From positions 2,957,501 to 3,021,500 of the forward strand of contig NZ_JADALJ010000001.1 of assembly GCF_014876185.1 (NCBI RefSeq): a DNA stretch of 64,000 nt, given 5' to 3'. Made by a program: the position numbers and the translations under genes. Positions within the stretch are counted from its first letter, which is position 1; the number at the start of each line of letters is the position of its first letter. Under the pieces are notes generated by a model that saw only the letters and a list, made by a program, of their open reading frames with translations, made no database searches and had not been told where the DNA came from. The DNA comes from Rufibacter sp. LB8. Lineage in GTDB: Bacteria > Bacteroidota > Bacteroidia > Cytophagales > Hymenobacteraceae. Shown here piece by piece: positions 8,474 through 16,504 of the stretch.

Positions 8474-9523
8474 TTAACGGTTATACTGTTCGTTGTAGTA
8501 GGCCTGATAATTACCTGAGGTAACATTCTGCAACCATTCTTCGTGCTGCAGGTACCAGTCAACGGTTTTCTCCAGGCCTTCTTCAAACGTGACAGATGGT
8601 TTCCAGCCCAACTCGTTCATGATTTTAGAAGAGTCAATGGCGTAACGCAAGTCATGGCCGGCACGGTCAGTCACAAAGGTGATTAACTGCCTTGAAGTGC
8701 CCTGCTCACGGCTTAATTTCTGGTCCATGATGTCGCAGAGCAGATGGATGAGGTCAATGTTCTTCCACTCGTTCACCCCGCCAATGTTGTAGGTATCGCC
8801 CATTTTTCCTTTGTGGAACACATCATCAATGGCCCGCGCGTGGTCAATCACATACAACCAATCTCTGATGTTCTCACCTTTTCCGTAGACCGGCACGGGC
8901 TTGTTGTTCTTGATGTTGTTGAGCGCCAGCGGAATAAGCTTCTCCGGAAAATGGTTCGGTCCGTAGTTGTTGGAGCAGTTAGAAACCTTTACCGGCAAAC
9001 CGTAGGTGTGGTAATACGCGCGCACAAAATGATCAGAACTGGCTTTGGACGCCGAATACGGGGACCGAGGGTCATATGCCGTTTCCTCGGTGAACATTCC
9101 TTCCTCGCCCAGGGAACCATACACTTCATCTGTGGAGATGTGGTAGAAAATCTTACCAGAGTAATCTTCCTTCCAGAGTTCTTTGGCGGCGTGCAGCAAG
9201 TTACAGGTGCCGTTCACATTGGTGCGCACAAAGGCCATGGGGTCTGTGATAGACCGGTCCACGTGCGATTCAGCGGCTAGGTGCATGACCGCATCAAACT
9301 TATGTTCCAGGAATAAGTTGTTGATGTATTCCTGATTGGTGATGTCGCCTTTGATGAAGGTATAGTTGGGCGCATTCTCTATGTCGGTCAGGTTCTGCAG
9401 GTTGCCCGCATAAGTCAGCTTGTCCAGGTTGTAGATTTGGTAGTTAGGGTACTTGTTCACGAACAACCGCACCACATGCGACCCAATAAAACCTGCTCCT
9501 CCGGTGATTAAAATCTTCATCAA
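8474..9523 (-). CDS. rfbB: dTDP-glucose 4,6-dehydratase
   Basis: The 349-residue SDR converts dTDP-glucose to dTDP-4-keto-6-deoxyglucose with bound NAD. It shows the GGAGFIGSH motif (8-16), the dehydratase-specific TDEVYG (131-136, with Asp132 and Glu133) and the catalytic Y156/K160 in PYSASKA. The start at MMKILITGGAG is fixed by the Rossmann motif. It lies 15 bp after galE and two genes before rfbA, which makes its substrate. Confidence 0.96.
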   Translation of the reverse strand: MMKILITGGAGFIGSHVVRLFVNKYPNYQIYNLDKLTYAGNLQNLTDIENAPNYTFIKGDITNQEYINNLFLEHKFDAVMHLAAESHVDRSITDPMAFVRTNVNGTCNLLHAAKELWKEDYSGKIFYHISTDEVYGSLGEEGMFTEETAYDPRSPYSASKASSDHFVRAYYHTYGLPVKVSNCSNNYGPNHFPEKLIPLALNNIKNNKPVPVYGKGENIRDWLYVIDHARAIDDVFHKGKMGDTYNIGGVNEWKNIDLIHLLCDIMDQKLSREQGTSRQLITFVTDRAGHDLRYAIDSSKIMNELGWKPSVTFEEGLEKTVDWYLQHEEWLQNVTSGNYQAYYNEQYNR

Positions 9524-9538
9524 TCTATCTGTTATATT

Positions 9539-10558
9539 TTATTTCATTAATTGCTGCTGCCATTTCCAGGAGCTGGCTAGACTTTCTTCCAAAGAAAGCG
9601 ACGTTTTAAAACCTAGCTCTTGGGTAGCTTTGGTCACATCTGCGTAGATGGCAGGCACATCGCCGGCGCGGCGCGGACCAATCTTATAGTTGAATGGTTT
9701 GCCAGATGCTTTCTCAAAGGCTTTCACTACATCTAAAACCGAACTGCCTTGGCCAGTGCCTATGTTGAAGACCTCAAATGCGACGGACGCAGGTTTCTCA
9801 AGCCGTTGAATAGCAGTTACATGTGCCTTGGCCAAATCTACCACATGCACGTAGTCGCGCACGTTGCTACCGTCTGGCGTGTCATAGTCAGTTCCGAAAA
9901 CGGTCAGGCTTTCCCTGATACCGGCTGCGGTTTGCGTAATAAACGGCACCAAGTTATTGGGCACCCCCAAGGGCAGTTCTCCAATCAGCGCGGATTCATG
10001 CGCCCCAATGGGATTGAAATACCTCAAAGCAATAGTCTTAATACCATAGTTTCCGCTGGCGGCTATATCCTGCAGAATCTCCTCGTCAATCTTCTTGGTA
10101 TTGCCGTAAGGCGAATTCGCTTTCTGGGTGGGCGTTTCCTCAGTCACGGGCAGTTTCTCCGGTACCCCGTACACCGTGCAGGAAGAGGAGAAAACCAGGT
10201 TCTGCACCTTGTTAGCCTCCATCACTTGCAGCAGCGTCACCAAACCAGCCATGTTGTTTTGGTAGTATTTCAAAGGTTCCGCTACAGATTCACCTACTGC
10301 TTTGAACGCGGCGAAATGAATAACCCCGGCAATATCTCCTTCCTGTGAAAATACTTCTTGCAGAGCAGCGGCATCAGTACAGTCCACTTTATGGCAAACC
10401 ACCACATGCCCCAGAATCTGCGCTAGGCCTTGCAGCACGCGCTCTTCGGAGTTACTGAAGTTGTCTACAATGATGGGCGTATACCCCGCATTGGCCAACT
10501 CTAATACTGTGTGAGAACCAATGTAGCCCGCGCCGCCTGTAACAAGTATTTTCTGCAT
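9539..10558 (-). CDS. galE: UDP-glucose 4-epimerase
   Basis: The 339-residue SDR interconverts UDP-glucose and UDP-galactose. Motifs: GGAGYIGSH (8-16), SSSCTVYG (124-131), and catalytic Y151/K155 (SPYGNTKK). VRDYVHVVDLAKAH and the C-terminal RRAGDVPAIYAD are typical of GalE. It lies 8 bp after the UDP-sugar dehydrogenase gene, so translation of the two is probably coupled. Confidence 0.95.
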   Translation of the reverse strand: MQKILVTGGAGYIGSHTVLELANAGYTPIIVDNFSNSEERVLQGLAQILGHVVVCHKVDCTDAAALQEVFSQEGDIAGVIHFAAFKAVGESVAEPLKYYQNNMAGLVTLLQVMEANKVQNLVFSSSCTVYGVPEKLPVTEETPTQKANSPYGNTKKIDEEILQDIAASGNYGIKTIALRYFNPIGAHESALIGELPLGVPNNLVPFITQTAAGIRESLTVFGTDYDTPDGSNVRDYVHVVDLAKAHVTAIQRLEKPASVAFEVFNIGTGQGSSVLDVVKAFEKASGKPFNYKIGPRRAGDVPAIYADVTKATQELGFKTSLSLEESLASSWKWQQQLMK

Positions 10559-10566
10559 AGTTTAAT

Positions 10567-11856
10567 TTATAAACTCCAGTAAGGCAGGCTCTTAATCTTA
10601 TTCCGGTAAATACCTTTTAAATCAATGACAATAGGGCTGTCTGAGGAGATGCTCTTGAAGTATTCCTCGTCAAAACCTAAATAATCTTTGTGGTTCACCG
10701 CTACTACGATGGCGTCATAGTCATTGGTTGGGTTCTCCACCAATCCGAACCCATATTCATGGTTCAGTTCTTCAGAAGAGGCATACGGGTCCACCACGTC
10801 TACCTGCACCCCAAAGCTCTTCAGTTCATTAATAACGTCTGCCACTTTGGAGTTTCTTATGTCTTCCACATTCTCTTTGAAGGTAGCGCCCATCACCAAA
10901 ACCTTCGCTTTAGAAATAGCTTTGCCTTCCTTTATCATCATTTTAATGGCTTTGCTGGCCACATACGCGCCCATTCCGTCATTGATGGTACGGCCGCTCA
11001 AAATGATTTTAGAATCGTAGCCTAGGGCCTTCGCCTTGTAAGTAAGATAATATGGGTCCACGCCAATACAGTGACCACCTACCAGGCCCGGGAAGAATTT
11101 CAGGAAGTTCCATTTGGTGCCGGAGGCTTCCAACACCTCGTAGGTATTGATGTCCATGCGGTCAAAGATGATGGACAATTCATTCATCAGCGCGATGTTC
11201 ACGTCACGCTGGGTGTTCTCAATGATTTTAGCCGCTTCAGCCACTTTGATGGAAGACGCACGGTGCACACCAGCCTCAATCACCAGTTCATACACTTTGG
11301 CTACTACATCCAGAGATTCAGCATCACAACCAGAGACCACTTTCACAATCTTGGTAAGGGTGTGTTCTTTGTCACCTGGGTTAATGCGCTCCGGTGAGTA
11401 ACCCACTTTGAAATCCTGGTGGAACTTTAGACCAGACTCACGCTCCAACACTGGAATACAGTCTTCCTCAGTACAGCCGGGGTACACGGTTGATTCATAC
11501 ACCACATAATCTCCCTGCTTCAAGACTTTACCTACCGTGCTGGAAGCGCCTAGCAGCGGCTTCAAATCAGGTAGCGCGTACGCATCTATTGGGGTGGGCA
11601 CGGCTACAATGAAGAACTTGGCTTCGCGCAGTACCTCCAGGTCATCTGTGAACGTGATGTCAGCACCATCAAAGGCCGAAGATTCTAATTCTCCGCTTGG
11701 GTCAATGTTGTTTTTCATCAACTCCACACGCTTGGCATTGATGTCAAACCCTATCACACTTATTTTTTTCGCGAACTCTAGGGCAATGGGGAGTCCTACA
11801 TACCCTAGTCCGATGACGGCCAGTTTGGCTTCTTTGTTGAGGAGTTGCTGGTACAC
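10567..11856 (-). CDS. UDP-N-acetyl-hexosamine 6-dehydrogenase (WbpO/TviB type)
   Basis: The 429-residue enzyme oxidises a UDP-N-acetylhexosamine to the uronic acid with two NAD. It shows GLGYVGLP (16-23), the catalytic Cys263 in GGHCIGVDPYYL and the C-terminal domain with GATFKENVEDIRNSK. The GGHCIGVDPYY version with EDIRNSKV is that of the UDP-HexNAc group rather than UDP-glucose dehydrogenase. It is 11 bp after the acetyltransferase gene. UDP-GlcNAc versus UDP-GalNAc preference cannot be read. Confidence 0.9.
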   Translation of the reverse strand: MYQQLLNKEAKLAVIGLGYVGLPIALEFAKKISVIGFDINAKRVELMKNNIDPSGELESSAFDGADITFTDDLEVLREAKFFIVAVPTPIDAYALPDLKPLLGASSTVGKVLKQGDYVVYESTVYPGCTEEDCIPVLERESGLKFHQDFKVGYSPERINPGDKEHTLTKIVKVVSGCDAESLDVVAKVYELVIEAGVHRASSIKVAEAAKIIENTQRDVNIALMNELSIIFDRMDINTYEVLEASGTKWNFLKFFPGLVGGHCIGVDPYYLTYKAKALGYDSKIILSGRTINDGMGAYVASKAIKMMIKEGKAISKAKVLVMGATFKENVEDIRNSKVADVINELKSFGVQVDVVDPYASSEELNHEYGFGLVENPTNDYDAIVVAVNHKDYLGFDEEYFKSISSDSPIVIDLKGIYRNKIKSLPYWSL

Positions 11857-11867
11857 AGTTGAATATT

Positions 11868-12458
11868 TTAGATGGAGAATTTAGTTACACTTTTATTTTC
11901 TAAAGAGTAGCGCTCGCCCGTTTCTGGGCAAACAGCTTCATTCTTTTCATTGAAAGCTAATTTGTGGCCAGCCTCGCTTACCCAGCCATACTGGCGTGAC
12001 GGATTTCCATATACTAAGGCATACGGCGGCACATCTTTGGTAATGACAGCTCCGGCCCCCACCAGGGCATAAGCTCCAATAGTATTGCCACAGACTACCG
12101 TTGCATTCGCACCAATGCTGGCACCCTTCTGCACTAGCGTTTTCTGGTAATCGCCGCGGCGGTTGATAGCGCTGCGTGGGTTCAACACGTTGGTGAACAC
12201 CATGGACGGCCCTAAAAAAACATCGTCTTCACAGGTTACACCACTGTAGACCGACACATTGTTCTGTATTTTGACATTTCTACCCAAAACCACATCTGGA
12301 GAGATGACTACGTTCTGACCGATGTTACATTGTTCCCCAATGATGCAGCCCGGCATAATATGCGAAAAATGCCAGATTTTAGTGCCTTCACCAATGGTGC
12401 AGCCGCTGTCTATGACGGCTGTTTCATGGGCGAAATACTGGGGGCTACCGTGGGTCAT
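11868..12458 (-). CDS. Left-handed beta-helix acyltransferase, WbpD-like
   Basis: The 196-residue product is built of hexapeptide repeats (for example IGEGTK, IGEQCN, IGQNVV, LGRNVK) between about residues 15 and 155. MVFTNVLNPRSAINRRGDY is typical of the WbpD/WlbB group, which N-acetylates UDP-3-amino-glucuronic acid derivatives. As first gene of the operon it follows a TACCTTTG promoter box. No WbpB- or WbpE-like partner is present here, so the substrate is uncertain; an O-acetyl or other N-acetyl transfer is possible. The last 30 residues (FNEKNEAVCPETGERYSLE) form a short tail seen in this group. Confidence 0.85.
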   Translation of the reverse strand: MTHGSPQYFAHETAVIDSGCTIGEGTKIWHFSHIMPGCIIGEQCNIGQNVVISPDVVLGRNVKIQNNVSVYSGVTCEDDVFLGPSMVFTNVLNPRSAINRRGDYQKTLVQKGASIGANATVVCGNTIGAYALVGAGAVITKDVPPYALVYGNPSRQYGWVSEAGHKLAFNEKNEAVCPETGERYSLENKSVTKFSI

Positions 12459-12529
12459 TGCTTTTCTTGACTTCCGAGAATCAGGTTCCTTACGGAATTA
12501 CCGTATTCAGGGATATGCTTTACAAAAGG

Positions 12530-12537
12530 CAAAGGTA
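12530..12537 (-). promoter_or_regulatory. Probable -7 element TACCTTTG of the nucleotide-sugar operon
   Basis: The minus strand reads TACCTTTG, an exact match to TAnnTTTG, 72 bp before the first start codon of the operon. No convincing TTG box at -33. Confidence 0.55.
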
Positions 12538-12664
12538 CAGTTTTTAAAATAATTCACAGTACTTGAATTGGTACCGCGTTACTAATGAAGCAGATGAAGC
12601 TGAACAAGTTTTCAAAACACGCCTGAAAAAGGCAACTTCTAATGGATTTCGGCTTTCAATATTT

Positions 12665-12704
12665 TCGTTTTTGGCTTCAATTTGAGAAATAGAGCCAAAA
12701 ACGG
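12665..12704. repeat. 40-bp intergenic palindrome, copy 7
   Basis: Degenerate at the centre (TTTGAGAAAT). It lies in the 342-bp gap between the operon promoter and the prmC stop codon; apart from it and the promoter box I see nothing in this gap. Confidence 0.75.
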
Positions 12705-12800
12705 AAGCTACATCTGGGCACAGATTGAAAATAAGCCCGGAACAAATTCTGCAGGCAAATCTTAATTCAGTAACGCCTACTCACCTAACTGCGGCAAATA

Positions 12801-13661
12801 TCATTTAGGCCAGACAGCCAGCGTCATTCGTTCTTTCCCGCGTAAATCCTGCAATATCTGCACATCTTGGTAGCCAGATTCCTGCAACATGTCCTGTGTT
12901 TCCTGAGCGTAACGTTCGTTAATCTCAAAGAAAAGCCTGCCACCGGGTTTCAACAGATGCTGGGCCAAATGGGCAATGCGCCGGTAGAATAGCAATGGGT
13001 CATGGTTTGGCACAAAGAGCGCCAAGTGTGGTTCAAAGTCTAGCACATTCTCCCGCATTAGCTGTTTCTCCTCCTCCAGCACATAGGGTGGGTTGCTGAT
13101 GACCGCATCCAGGGAAGCGGGGGCTACTGCGGGGATTTCCTGAAGAATATCTTGCTGCAACCAGGTCACCTTTTGCCCAAGCGTTTCAGCATTTCTTTTG
13201 GCTATGTTCAAGGCATCTGCAGACACATCTAACCCCCATAGTTCAGCAGTCGGCAGTTCAGCAGCCAAAGTGATAGGAATACAGCCGCTTCCCGTGCCAA
13301 TGTCTAGCAATTTTGGATTTGGATGGTGTTGGAAAGCTTTGATGACCAGTTGCACCAGTTCCTCGGTCTCTGGCCTGGGAATCAGTACCGCGGGTGTCAC
13401 CAAAAAATCCCTGCCATAGAAAGAAGCTTCGCCCAACACGTATTGGATAGGCTGATGCTGTAGCAATCGCTGTTGAATATCATGCAATTGGCTTTCCAAC
13501 GATTCTGGGAATATCTCTTTCCTGCGTTGCAGCAGCTCAAACCTGCTCGCCTTTAACAGATGCTGGAGCACCCATTCGGCCATGCTCTGGGCTTCTGGGG
13601 CTTCGTAGAGGGTTACCAGAGTTTGGCTGAGCCGTTGCAGAACGTCTTGAATGGTGGGCAT
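12801..13661 (-). CDS. prmC: Peptide chain release factor N5-glutamine methyltransferase
   Basis: The 286-residue enzyme methylates the Gln of the GGQ motif of release factors. The N-terminal helical domain covers about residues 1-75; the SAM-binding LDIGTGSGCIPITLA and the glutamine-binding NPPY (VISNPPYVLEEE) are both present. The frame stays open for 99 codons upstream, but family length and the start MPTIQDVLQRL place the ATG at 13661. It is divergent from ribD with 76 bp between. Confidence 0.94.
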   Translation of the reverse strand: MPTIQDVLQRLSQTLVTLYEAPEAQSMAEWVLQHLLKASRFELLQRRKEIFPESLESQLHDIQQRLLQHQPIQYVLGEASFYGRDFLVTPAVLIPRPETEELVQLVIKAFQHHPNPKLLDIGTGSGCIPITLAAELPTAELWGLDVSADALNIAKRNAETLGQKVTWLQQDILQEIPAVAPASLDAVISNPPYVLEEEKQLMRENVLDFEPHLALFVPNHDPLLFYRRIAHLAQHLLKPGGRLFFEINERYAQETQDMLQESGYQDVQILQDLRGKERMTLAVWPK

Positions 13662-13737
13662 GCGGTCAAGTTTTGGGCAATTTCTGAAAAAACCCCCGAT
13701 ATTGGCGTAAAGAATTCTGTTCGCCGTAAAAACTGCC

Positions 13738-14781
13738 ATGGACTCCTCTGAAAAATATATGCGCCGCGCCTTGGATTTGGCTCTTCTGGGAACCGGAAAA
13801 GTGCGTCCCAATCCGCTAGTGGGCTGTGTAGTGGTGCATGACAAGAAAATCATTGGCGAAGGCTGGCACCAGCAATACGGCGGCCCGCACGCTGAGGTGA
13901 ATGCCTTGAACAGCGTAGCTGACAAAAGCCTGCTGCCCCACAGCCAGGTGTATGTCACGCTGGAACCTTGCTCGCATTACGGGAAGACGCCGCCCTGCGC
14001 TGATTTTCTGTTGCAGCACGGCGTGCGAGATGTAATCATTTGCAACGCTGACCCTAATCCCTTGGTGGCCGGTAAGGGCATCAAAAAGTTGATGGACGCC
14101 GGCTGTAAAGTTCATTTGGGAGTTCTGGAACAAGAAGGCATAGGTGTAAACCGTCGGTTTTTCACGGTGCAGACCAAAAAGCGGCCGTACATCGTTTTAA
14201 AGTGGGCGCAGTCATCAGATGGATTTATTGCCTTGCCCAACTGCCAGCCCTGCCAGATTTCTGGGCCATTGGCGAAGCAGCTGGTGCATAAGTGGCGAAC
14301 CGAGGAACAGGCAATTCTAGTGGGCACCCGCACGGCCATCTTCGACAATCCCCAGCTGAACGTGCGCCACTGGCCCGGACCGGCCCCACTCAGAATTGCC
14401 ATTGACAAACAGCTGCAGATACCAGCCAGTCATTATTTGCTAGACGGCAGCCAACCTACGCTTATCTATATGCTTCAGCAGAAAGCGGCAACCACCCAAA
14501 CTGAATACATCCCCCTTTCGCCAGAAGAAAATTTGTTGGAGCAGCTATTAACTGACCTGCACCAACGCAACGTGCAGTCTGTGTTGGTGGAAGGCGGCAC
14601 GTTTCTGCTGGAAACTTTCTTGCAACTCAACCTCTGGGACGAAATCAGGATTTTCAGGAGCCCGGTTAACCTGACCGATGGAGTTTCTGCGCCGCAGCTG
14701 CCCATCTTGCCTTTCAACTCCAGAACCATGGTAGGTGACGATGAACTCACCGTTTACCAGAATAACTTCGGATTATTATAA
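13738..14781 (+). CDS. ribD: Bifunctional riboflavin deaminase/reductase
   Basis: The 347-residue protein carries out two steps of riboflavin synthesis. The N-terminal deaminase domain has zinc ligands H51 (in HAEVNA, with catalytic E53), C78 and C87 (PCSHYGKTPPC). The C-terminal reductase domain runs from about residue 150 (RPYIVLKWAQSSDGFIA) to the end. It starts with ATG at 13738, divergent from prmC. No other rib gene is near. Confidence 0.95.
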   Translation: MDSSEKYMRRALDLALLGTGKVRPNPLVGCVVVHDKKIIGEGWHQQYGGPHAEVNALNSVADKSLLPHSQVYVTLEPCSHYGKTPPCADFLLQHGVRDVIICNADPNPLVAGKGIKKLMDAGCKVHLGVLEQEGIGVNRRFFTVQTKKRPYIVLKWAQSSDGFIALPNCQPCQISGPLAKQLVHKWRTEEQAILVGTRTAIFDNPQLNVRHWPGPAPLRIAIDKQLQIPASHYLLDGSQPTLIYMLQQKAATTQTEYIPLSPEENLLEQLLTDLHQRNVQSVLVEGGTFLLETFLQLNLWDEIRIFRSPVNLTDGVSAPQLPILPFNSRTMVGDDELTVYQNNFGLL

Positions 14782-14837
14782 GTACCCACATCCTGAGCTT
14801 CTTCCATTTTTGGAGGCAATCCCAACATTCCCGCTTT

Positions 14838-14877
14838 CCGTTTTCGGGCTCGTTTTTGGAAATGAAGCCGAAAACGG
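14838..14877. repeat. 40-bp intergenic palindrome, copy 8
   Basis: 57 bp after the ribD stop codon and upstream of the fRMsr promoter. Flanked by TT and AA, extending the stem. Confidence 0.85.
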
Positions 14878-14918
14878 AAAATCACGCAACGCCAAAGAAA
14901 CCGGTATACTCAAAGACA

Positions 14919-14949
14919 TTGTTCCCGAAAACTACAGCGGTTACCTTTG
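14919..14949 (+). promoter_or_regulatory. Bacteroidota-type promoter of the fRMsr gene
   Basis: TTG at 14919-14921 and TACCTTTG at 14942-14949 are separated by 20 bp, the expected -33/-7 arrangement. The predicted transcript start lies about 70 bp before the ATG at 15028. Confidence 0.7.
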
Positions 14950-15027
14950 TAGTTATATCACTAGAGTGCTAGTGAACGAAGTTAGAAGTAGCACATCAGC
15001 ACATTCAAAAATTAGCACATTATACCT

Positions 15028-15510
15028 ATGGCCGAAGATTTATTAATAGACACCTCGCTTTCCAAAGAAGAAAGATACAAAGCATTAATTCCACAGATTG
15101 AAGCGCTGGTGGCCCCCGAGACCGATTTAATCGCGAACCTGGCCAACGTGATGGCGGCCTTGAAAGAGACCTTCGGGTTTTTCTGGGTGGGCGCGTATCT
15201 GGTGAAAGACGGTGAATTGGTATTGGGGCCGTTCCAGGGGCCGGTGGCGTGCACGCGCATTGCGTTTCACCGCGGGGTCTGCGGTGCTTGCTACACGCGC
15301 CAAGAAACTATTTTAGTGCCAGACGTGGAAGCGTTCCCTGGTCATATTGCCTGCAGCAGTGCTTCTAAGTCTGAGATTGTAGTGCCGGTCATTAAAAATG
15401 GCGAGGTGAAAATGGTGCTGGACGTAGACAGCGACGAACTCAATGACTTCGATGAAGTGGACCAGAAATACCTGGAGCAGCTGATGAAACTGGCCGAGAA
15501 CTGGTTTTGA
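15028..15510 (+). CDS. msrC: Free methionine-R-sulfoxide reductase (GAF domain)
   Basis: The 160-residue single-GAF protein reduces free methionine-R-sulfoxide. The three catalytic cysteines are visible as C75, C85 and C109 (GPVACT, GVCGAC, GHIAC); their spacing of 10 and 24 residues equals that of the E. coli YebR enzyme (C84, C94, C118). An extra Cys is at 88. The motif FPGHIACSSASKSEIVVPV is diagnostic. It is a single-gene unit with its own promoter and terminator. Confidence 0.92.
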   Translation: MAEDLLIDTSLSKEERYKALIPQIEALVAPETDLIANLANVMAALKETFGFFWVGAYLVKDGELVLGPFQGPVACTRIAFHRGVCGACYTRQETILVPDVEAFPGHIACSSASKSEIVVPVIKNGEVKMVLDVDSDELNDFDEVDQKYLEQLMKLAENWF

Positions 15511-15568
15511 GTTTTTATAGTATCACGAAGCAGGTATCAAGTAGCAAGTAGCAAGACATTATCAAATC

Positions 15569-15608
15569 TCGTTTTCGGCTTCATTTCCAGAAATGAGCCC
15601 GAAAACGG
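15569..15608. repeat. 40-bp intergenic palindrome, copy 9
   Basis: Centre CA (reverse orientation). Sits directly before a true intrinsic terminator, showing that the palindrome and the terminator are separate things here. Confidence 0.85.
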
Positions 15609-15612
15609 AAAA

Positions 15613-15657
15613 ACGAAGAAGCCTTTCCTCAACCAGGAAAGGCTTCTTCGTTTTATA
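15613..15657. terminator. Bidirectional terminator between fRMsr and psd
   Basis: AAAACGAAGAAGCCTTTCCT pairs perfectly with the mirrored downstream arm around a short loop; both strands end in A/T runs. The two flanking genes converge on it. A short direct motif 'GTAGCAAGTAGCAAG' and its inverse (15538-15553, 15670-15695) flank this block. Confidence 0.85.
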
Positions 15658-15707
15658 AAAAATCCAGGTCTTGCTACCTGCTACTTGATACTTGATACTA
15701 AAGAATA

Positions 15708-16394
15708 CTAACCAAAGAAGGAACCAGAGTTAGTGGTTTTCAACTGCGCGATGATGGTTTGGCCGCCTTTGGTTTTCTGGCCCAGTTCTACTTTCACCTC
15801 GGTGTCAAGGGGCACGAAGATGTCTACGCGGGAACCGAACTTGATGAACCCGAACTCTTCGCCTTGGGTTACTTCATCGCCTTCAGTGACATACCACACA
15901 ATGCGGCGGGCCATGGCGCCGGCAATCTGCCGGAACAATACCTCGGGGCCCGCGGTGGATTCTACTACTACTGTGGTGCGTTCGTTCTTGGTGCTGGATT
16001 TTGGGTGCCAGGCCACCAGGTAATTGCCGGGGTGGTACTTGAAATATTTCACAATGCCAGAAACCGGGTTACGCGTGATGTGCACGTTGATGGGCGACAT
16101 GAAAATGGAAATCTGCTTGCGCGCGTCTTTGAAATACTCAGGCTCCTCCACGTTCTCAATCACAACCACTTTGCCGTCGGCAGGCGCTACAATGAGGTCT
16201 TCATGCAGCAGAAAATTGCGGTACGGGCTCCTAAAAAACTGAAGGATGAGCAGGAAAACGATGAGCGAAGCCCCAGAGAAAATTCTATTGAAGATGGTGT
16301 GCTCGGCGTTAAAATAGTAGAGCGCCAAGTTCACGAGCAGCAAGCCCATGAGCGTAAAAAACAGAATCTTTCGTCCTTCTTTGTGAATTTTCAT
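15708..16394 (-). CDS. psd: Phosphatidylserine decarboxylase family protein
   Basis: The 228-residue precursor makes phosphatidylethanolamine. Two membrane helices are at about residues 8-50. The self-cleavage site is the GS of FGSRVDIF near residue 198, the short form found in Bacteroidota instead of LGST; cleavage makes the pyruvoyl group. The start at 16394 is chosen over 16421 because AAGGAGTT lies 7 bp before it. cdsA lies nearby on the same strand, one gene away, so phospholipid genes cluster here. Confidence 0.92.
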   Translation of the reverse strand: MKIHKEGRKILFFTLMGLLLVNLALYYFNAEHTIFNRIFSGASLIVFLLILQFFRSPYRNFLLHEDLIVAPADGKVVVIENVEEPEYFKDARKQISIFMSPINVHITRNPVSGIVKYFKYHPGNYLVAWHPKSSTKNERTTVVVESTAGPEVLFRQIAGAMARRIVWYVTEGDEVTQGEEFGFIKFGSRVDIFVPLDTEVKVELGQKTKGGQTIIAQLKTTNSGSFFG

Positions 16395-16425
16395 TAGTAA
16401 CTCCTTCGGCTTAATAAGCAAAAAT

Positions 16426-16470
16426 ATAAAAAAAACTGCCTCCTATCTAATAAAAGAGAAGAGGCAGTCG
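16426..16470 (-). terminator. Terminator of the glutamate dehydrogenase gene
   Basis: On the minus strand ACTGCCTC ... GAGGCAGT forms an 8-bp stem with a ~17-nt loop followed by eight T residues, 35 bp after the gdh stop codon. Confidence 0.8.
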
Positions 16471-16504
16471 TTTTGGGCCTTAAAAAGGCGAAAATAAGCT
16501 CTGT

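Noticed and set aside
13662-13958. N-terminal extension of prmC
   Set aside because: It is antisense to ribD, and PrmC families begin near MPTIQDVLQ.
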